A stretch of 36,545 nucleotides of DNA from Deltaproteobacteria bacterium. Its GTDB lineage: Bacteria > Desulfobacterota > BSN033 > UBA1163. Positions 31,788-36,545 of this stretch are shown piece by piece. Every line of letters starts with the position of its first letter. Position 1 is the first letter of the stretch. The stretch is taken from positions 1 through 36,545 of the forward strand of contig VGRY01000043.1 of the NCBI GenBank assembly GCA_016875195.1. Reading direction: 5' to 3'. The translations under genes and the position numbers were made by a program. The notes below the pieces were generated by a model. The model was not told the DNA's origin, did no database searches, and was given only the letters and a program-made list of their open reading frames with translations.

Positions 31788-33710
31788 ATGACCGACACCG
31801 GAGAAGAATCGAGATTTAGAAGGCTCAGTGGAATATTGGGTTACTGGGAAGACATGTTGTTGGTCTCCATACCTCTCATCGGCGTGGTCTCTATTTTAAA
31901 CCTTCCTTTATATTTAGGTTTGACTTTTTTCATCCAACAATACTTCGCCATCTTTTTTGGGTTGATCATGGCCCTCGTATTTATCCTTGTCCCAACGAGA
32001 AAAGGGGCGCCCAAGGATCAACTGCCATGGTACGATTTAGTCTGTTCTTTTCTGAGTTTGGTTGTCGGGGCCTATCTTGCCTTCTACTACAAAGAGATTG
32101 TGGTGGAACTCGGACTCCTCGTTCCATCCAGGATCGTTCTCGGGACGATTGCTATTGTCCTTGTTTTGGAGGCTTCCCGCCGGGTTCTGGGCTGGCCCTT
32201 CCTGTCGATTGTCTTTATTTTCATTTTCTATGCGTTGTTCACCTTCCTCTTTCCCGGAAGACTCTACGGTAAAGGGGTGACATGGTCCCGTCTTGCCACC
32301 TTTCTCTACCTCGATCCTCAGGGGATTCTTGGGATTGCCATCGAGGTTGCGGCGACGATCGTCTTTGCTTTTGTCTTCTTCGGACAGGCGCTCTTCCGGA
32401 CTGGAGGGGGTGAATTCTTCACAGACTCAGCCATGGCCCTGATGGGTCGCTTCAGAGGAGGGCCTGCAAAGGTCGCAGTGTTAGCAAGTTCGCTTTTTGG
32501 AACGATGTCAGGAAGCGCTGTGGCCAATGTCGTAACGACGGGATCGGTCACCATTCCATTGATGAAAAAGACCGGGTACCCCCCTTATTTCGCGGGAGCG
32601 GTCGAGGCGACGGCATCGAGCGGAGGGCAGATCATGCCCCCCATTATGGGAGCCGCTGCCTTTCTGATGGCAACTTTTCTGGGTATACCTTATGTGAAGG
32701 TAGCCCTTTCAGCGGCTATCCCTGCGGTCCTCTATTATATGGCTGTTTTCATCCAGGTGGACCTGGAGGCGGCCAAGAACGGATTGAAGGGACTTCCCTC
32801 AGAGGCACTTCCGAGACTTTTAGCGGTATTACGTAAGGGGTGGCTTTTTTTGATTCCCCTCTCGATCTTAATTTATACCCTCTTCATACAGATGATCGAG
32901 GCCGACAGGGCAGGCCTGTACGCAACAGCCTCGGTTTTTCTCGTCTGCTGTTTTCGAAAACAAGATCGCATCGGTCTAAAAAAGGTGATCAAAATACTTA
33001 AAGAGACCGGCGAAGGGATGCTTGAGGTCGGGGTTGTCTGCTGTGCGGCAGGGCTGATCATCGGAATCGTTTCGCTCACGGGCCTGGGGTTTACGTTTTC
33101 ACAAGCCCTCGTAAGCCTTGCTGGAGAAAGCACCCTCCTTCTTCTGATTCTGGGAGCTGCGGGAGCAATTATTCTCGGAATGGGTATGACTGTCACAGCG
33201 GCCTACCTCCTAATGATCATCCTGATCGCTCCTGCACTTATTCAGTTAGGGGTAGCTCCGTTGAATGCTCATCTGTTTGTTTTCTACTTCGCCGTGATGT
33301 CGTTCCTGACTCCTCCGATCTGCCTGGCCGTCTATGCGGCCGCTTCTCTGGCCGGTGCGGATATGATGAAAACCGCCTATCAGGCCATCAAATTGGGCAT
33401 TGCGGCTTACATCGTTCCATTCCTGTTTGCCTATCATCCATCTCTGCTGCTGCAAGGAGATATTTTTGACATTATTCATGCCGTTATTACAGCGATGATC
33501 GGCATCAGTTTGTTGGCCATTGGAATTGAAGGATTCTTGTTTCAAAAATTGAATTGGGTTAAGAGAACCCTCCTCATCCTCGGAGGGTTGGGATGTCTGA
33601 TCCCGGGGTGGAGGAGCGATCTGATCGGTTTGGCAATCGGCGTTCCCATCCTCCTGTGGGAATGGAAAAGGACCCGGGTTATTAAAAAAAGAAGCGGTTC
33701 ACTCCCCTGA
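31788..33710 (+). CDS. TRAP transporter fused 4TM/12TM permease
   Basis: A 640-residue inner-membrane protein joining the small (DctQ-like) and large (DctM-like) TRAP subunits, the usual partner of TAXI receptors. FGTMSGSAVANVVTTGSVTI and the ASSGGQIMPPIMGAAAF stretch are the core DctM motifs of the ion-coupled transport path. TRAP systems use a sodium or proton gradient instead of ATP. The ATG has AGGAAGG upstream. The UbiD gene follows 15 bases later. Confidence 0.92.
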   Translation: MTDTGEESRFRRLSGILGYWEDMLLVSIPLIGVVSILNLPLYLGLTFFIQQYFAIFFGLIMALVFILVPTRKGAPKDQLPWYDLVCSFLSLVVGAYLAFYYKEIVVELGLLVPSRIVLGTIAIVLVLEASRRVLGWPFLSIVFIFIFYALFTFLFPGRLYGKGVTWSRLATFLYLDPQGILGIAIEVAATIVFAFVFFGQALFRTGGGEFFTDSAMALMGRFRGGPAKVAVLASSLFGTMSGSAVANVVTTGSVTIPLMKKTGYPPYFAGAVEATASSGGQIMPPIMGAAAFLMATFLGIPYVKVALSAAIPAVLYYMAVFIQVDLEAAKNGLKGLPSEALPRLLAVLRKGWLFLIPLSILIYTLFIQMIEADRAGLYATASVFLVCCFRKQDRIGLKKVIKILKETGEGMLEVGVVCCAAGLIIGIVSLTGLGFTFSQALVSLAGESTLLLLILGAAGAIILGMGMTVTAAYLLMIILIAPALIQLGVAPLNAHLFVFYFAVMSFLTPPICLAVYAAASLAGADMMKTAYQAIKLGIAAYIVPFLFAYHPSLLLQGDIFDIIHAVITAMIGISLLAIGIEGFLFQKLNWVKRTLLILGGLGCLIPGWRSDLIGLAIGVPILLWEWKRTRVIKKRSGSLP

Positions 33711-33725
33711 AAGGGCTCGGCGCCT

Positions 33726-35177
33726 ATGCCTTTTAGAGATTTGAGGGAATTTATCAAGCAATTAAGAGCAAAGGGGGAACTGGCTGAAATCCCTGCCGAA
33801 GTGGATTGGCGGTATGAGATCGGAGGGATCGTAAGAAAAAATCTCGGCCAGCAAGGGCCGGCGCTCCTTTTCAAGAACATCAAAGATTATTCAACCCCTC
33901 TTTTCACATGCGGAGTTTCAACCTATTCGAGAGTGTCCCTCGCATTGGGCCTTCCTCCCCATGAACCTCTGGAAGGGATCATTTCCGAATTCAGGAAAAA
34001 GATCAACGTACCCATCAAACCCAGAAAATCAGCAACCGGCGCTTGTAAAGAAAATATTCTTGTTGGGGATCAGGTGAATCTTCTGAGATTTCCTGTCCCG
34101 TTATGGCAGGCAGGAGACGGAGGAAGATACATCGGGACATGGCATGGGGTCATCACTCAAGACCCGGAAACAGGCTGGACCAATGCAGGGATGTACCGGG
34201 TTATGATCCACGATGAAAAGACCCTCGGAATCCTGATCGCCCGCGATCAACATATCGGCCTCCATTATGAGAAGTACCGGAAGATGAAAAAGGCCATGCC
34301 TGTTGCGATTGTGATCGGAATGGCTCCTTTGTTGCCTTTCATCTTTTTAACGCCGCTCCCTTCTCAGACAGACGAATACGATTACGCAGGAGGGCTAAGC
34401 GGTGAAGCGGTAGAATTGGTGAAGTGTGAGACGAATGATTTAGAAGTCCCAGCTTACTCCGAAATTGTCATTGAAGGAGAGATTCCCCCTGAAGAGAGAA
34501 GGACGGAAGGTCCCTTTGGCGAGTGGACTGGCCATTATGGGGGGAAATCCAGTCCGAGGCCTGTGATCCATGTTCAGTGCGTCACCCACAGGAATGATCC
34601 TATCTTCAGGGGCACGCTTGAAGGGAAGCCTGTTAATGAAGACCATCTCTGTGCCTCAGTGGCGTTAAGCGCTCTGGCTCACATTTTTTTGGAAGAGACT
34701 CTCGGGATTGCCGGCATCCGGGGGGTCCATTATCCGGCTGTCTCAGGCGGGTGGGGGATGGCTGTTGTTTCAGTGAACCAACGTTATCCTGCGCATTCTC
34801 GGACGATTGCCCACGGCCTTCTGGGAAGCAAACTTGGAGCTTTTTTAAAAAACGTGATCATCGTTGATGAAGACGTCGATCCCTTTAATCTGGATGAAAT
34901 CTGGTGGTCCATGGTATCGAGGCTTCAAGCATCCAGAGGAGTCACGATTTTACAGAGAGGGAAGGGAGCTTTCATGGATCCTTCACAGCTTCCTGAACTT
35001 CAGGGGTTTGGAGACAGCTTCATCGTCGAAGCGGTCAAACCCTATGAATGGCAACCCAGGCCCGAATGGGGGAATAAAAGATTTCCGCCCGTAGCCTATC
35101 CTTCTCAAGAGACGATGAAGGCAGTGGAGAAAAGATGGAGTAGCTTTGGAATTCCTTCAAAAAAAGAGAAAAAATGA
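33726..35177 (+). CDS. UbiD-family (de)carboxylase with complete active site
   Basis: A 483-residue UbiD-family protein. The residues that matter in Fdc1 are all present: N153 and R158 (TNAGMYR), H176 (RDQHIG), E246 (SEIVIEG), E261 and E266 (TEGPFGEW). It should bind prenylated FMN with manganese and potassium and act on an aromatic or alpha,beta-unsaturated acid. The flavin prenyltransferase UbiX is not in the window. It is a distant paralogue of the gene at 27568 and may form a hetero-oligomer with it. The next gene starts 13 bases after its stop. Confidence 0.9.
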   Translation: MPFRDLREFIKQLRAKGELAEIPAEVDWRYEIGGIVRKNLGQQGPALLFKNIKDYSTPLFTCGVSTYSRVSLALGLPPHEPLEGIISEFRKKINVPIKPRKSATGACKENILVGDQVNLLRFPVPLWQAGDGGRYIGTWHGVITQDPETGWTNAGMYRVMIHDEKTLGILIARDQHIGLHYEKYRKMKKAMPVAIVIGMAPLLPFIFLTPLPSQTDEYDYAGGLSGEAVELVKCETNDLEVPAYSEIVIEGEIPPEERRTEGPFGEWTGHYGGKSSPRPVIHVQCVTHRNDPIFRGTLEGKPVNEDHLCASVALSALAHIFLEETLGIAGIRGVHYPAVSGGWGMAVVSVNQRYPAHSRTIAHGLLGSKLGAFLKNVIIVDEDVDPFNLDEIWWSMVSRLQASRGVTILQRGKGAFMDPSQLPELQGFGDSFIVEAVKPYEWQPRPEWGNKRFPPVAYPSQETMKAVEKRWSSFGIPSKKEKK

Positions 35178-35190
35178 AAGGAGCATCTCA

Positions 35191-36198
35191 ATGAAAATCG
35201 ATATCTTTAACCACATTTTTCCCAAGGCCTTTTATGAAAAAATGCTCCAAGTCGCTCCCAATGCGAAAGACATCAACAAACGGGTGCGAAATATCCCGTG
35301 CATCGTAGACCTTGATGAACGGTTCAGGATTATGGATCGGTTCAAAGATTATGTTCAGATTATCTGTTTGCCTAACCCACCCCTTGAATCGTTAGCTTCC
35401 CCACCTCTTTCCACAGAGCTGGCAAAACTCGGCAATGATGGGATGGCTGAATTGGTGCAAAAATATCCGGACCGTTTTCCTGGATTCATTGCTTCACTCC
35501 CGATGAATGATCCGTTGGGATTGTTGATTGAGGCAAGACGCGCAATCAAAGAGCTTGGAGCAGTTGGGGTTCAAATATTTACCAATGTTTCCGGTCGTCC
35601 CCTGGATAAGCCCGAGACCATGCCGCTTTTTGATCTGATGGCTGAGCTGGATCGACCCATCTGGATGCATCCAGCAAGGGGAGCAGATTTTCCCGATTAT
35701 AAGAGCGAACCGAAAAGCCATTATGAAATCTGGTGGACGTTCGGCTGGCCTTATGAGACGAGTGTGGCGATGGCTCATCTGGTTTTCGCAGGGCTCTTTG
35801 ATAAGCATCCTGATATTAAAATCATTACCCATCATCTTGGAGGAATGGTCCCCTATTTTGAAGGAAGGGTAGGGCCGGGCTGGGATCAGCTGGGCACCCG
35901 GACGTCGGATGAGGATTACACACTCATATTGAAAAAGCTGAAGAGGCCCCACCTGGATTACTTCAAGCTCTTCTATGCGGACACAGCGCTTTTTGGGGCC
36001 AAGGAAGCGACGATGTGCGGACTGAAATTTTTTGGTCCGGAGCGGGTGCTCTTTGCCTCGGATTCGCCCTTCGACCCGGAGAGAGGCTCGGCCTATATCC
36101 GATGGACCATCGAACTGATCGACAGTCTGGATATCAGCCCGGAGGATCGCAGGGCGATCTACGAGGGGAATGCGAGACGACTTCTGAAATTGAAGTAA
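35191..36198 (+). CDS. ACMSD-type amidohydrolase/decarboxylase
   Basis: A 335-residue metal-dependent TIM-barrel protein of the amidohydrolase_2 family, relatives of aminocarboxymuconate-semialdehyde and gamma-resorcylate decarboxylases. The opening IDIFNHIFP keeps H8 but has F6 where the usual D-x-H-x-H motif has its first histidine. H160 (WMHP), H214-H215 (ITHHLGG) and D291 (FASDSPFD) complete the site. A non-oxidative decarboxylase or hydrolase role in aromatic breakdown fits the operon. The ATG at 35191 has AAAGGAG upstream; a frame from 35146 overlaps the UbiD gene and is rejected. Confidence 0.85.
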   Translation: MKIDIFNHIFPKAFYEKMLQVAPNAKDINKRVRNIPCIVDLDERFRIMDRFKDYVQIICLPNPPLESLASPPLSTELAKLGNDGMAELVQKYPDRFPGFIASLPMNDPLGLLIEARRAIKELGAVGVQIFTNVSGRPLDKPETMPLFDLMAELDRPIWMHPARGADFPDYKSEPKSHYEIWWTFGWPYETSVAMAHLVFAGLFDKHPDIKIITHHLGGMVPYFEGRVGPGWDQLGTRTSDEDYTLILKKLKRPHLDYFKLFYADTALFGAKEATMCGLKFFGPERVLFASDSPFDPERGSAYIRWTIELIDSLDISPEDRRAIYEGNARRLLKLK

Positions 36199-36545
36199 TA
36201 CAAACGCATTAAATAAACCTTGCAGTTGCAAAAACGGCCACGGGTAAACCGCTCTTCAAGGCTTCTGACGGCGATTAAGTTGACATGTTAGGGGAAACGG
36301 TCAACCTCGCCTGAGGTGAACTCCCGCAAGGACTTGGGATGTGTGTGCTTATTCGCTGAAAGGTTCGCCCCGAAACCTTTACGAACGGTTCCCCCATGTC
36401 CGTTTTGACTGAATTTTTGCACCCATTAAAAGGCACCTTGTCAAGAGAAAAAGTTATCCTGTAACGAGGTAACAGCATTTTTAACTACCTCGAATCGAGA
36501 AAGACATGTTATCTGGACAAGCCCCGAGGTTGCCATCTGCACCAT
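36199..36545. other. Hairpin-rich non-coding right edge
   Basis: No gene is supported. Perfect small stems include ACCTC/GAGGT (about 36304-36317), AAAGGTT/AACCTTT (36359-36365 with 36374-36380) and CGAGGTA/TACCTCG (36465-36471 with 36486-36492). The spacing looks like a folded RNA or the edge of a mobile element cut by the window end. No known RNA class could be assigned. Confidence 0.4.

Noticed and set aside
35494..36231. 245-residue minus-strand frame opposite the amidohydrolase
   Set aside because: It is antisense to a well-conserved enzyme and has no recognisable domain.
36340..36400. Group II intron domain V
   Set aside because: The 3' ACGGTTC matches, but no complementary 5' strand of the domain V type precedes it; kept only as an untested possibility.

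Overview
The window looks like a chromosomal segment of an anaerobic or facultative bacterium from the Desulfobacterota (old Deltaproteobacteria), possibly a syntrophic aromatic or amino-acid degrader. This is an inference. It rests on moderate GC, many class III aminotransferases and PaaK-type ligases, UbiD decarboxylases beside a TRAP-TAXI transporter, toxin-antitoxin pairs, and many short palindromic intergenic repeats. No rRNA, tRNA, CRISPR array, phage gene or intact transposase was seen.

Layout. Bases 1-2163 hold a decayed NHL-repeat fragment, a candidate RNA switch, an AAA ATPase/DUF4143 gene bracketed by a 25-bp exact direct repeat, and a small zinc-knuckle protein. Bases 2208-3793 are a response regulator overlapping glgC. 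Bases 3821-9473 are housekeeping and accessory genes: a small helical protein, a PaaK-like CoA ligase, a proteasome-like Ntn-fold protein convergent with a histone-deacetylase-family enzyme, a CopG/PIN toxin-antitoxin pair, an orphan antitoxin with a stunted partner frame, an HD protein and a NUDIX hydrolase.

Bases 9658-22819 are the first large catabolic region. It holds a citrate-synthase-fold protein with two of three catalytic residues apparently replaced, a SauS-like CoA-acylating aldehyde dehydrogenase, a divergent LysR regulator with a clear palindromic operator candidate, a phosphonatase-like HAD hydrolase, two class III aminotransferases, a three-gene ABC importer of the ferric/2-aminoethylphosphonate type, and a saccharopine-dehydrogenase-like oxidoreductase. 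A coherent reading is import of an amino compound such as an aminophosphonate or aminosulfonate, deamination to an aldehyde, C-P (or similar) cleavage, and oxidation of the aldehyde to an acyl-CoA. This reading is inference.

Bases 22820-26704 hold a BrnT/BrnA pair between two copies of an ~80-95 bp repeat, then an MFS transporter and a NUDIX-EamA pair on the minus strand.

Bases 26821-36198 look like one plus-strand operon under a GntR/FCD regulator with its own operator candidate. It encodes two UbiD-family (de)carboxylases, a ~100-residue small protein between them, a PaaK-like aryl-CoA ligase, a TRAP-TAXI binding protein with fused permease, and an ACMSD-type amidohydrolase. It probably imports, (de)carboxylates and CoA-activates an aromatic or unsaturated carboxylate. 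The first UbiD carries substitutions at two positions that are catalytic or metal-binding in Fdc1, while the second keeps them all. The last ~350 bases are non-coding and rich in hairpins.
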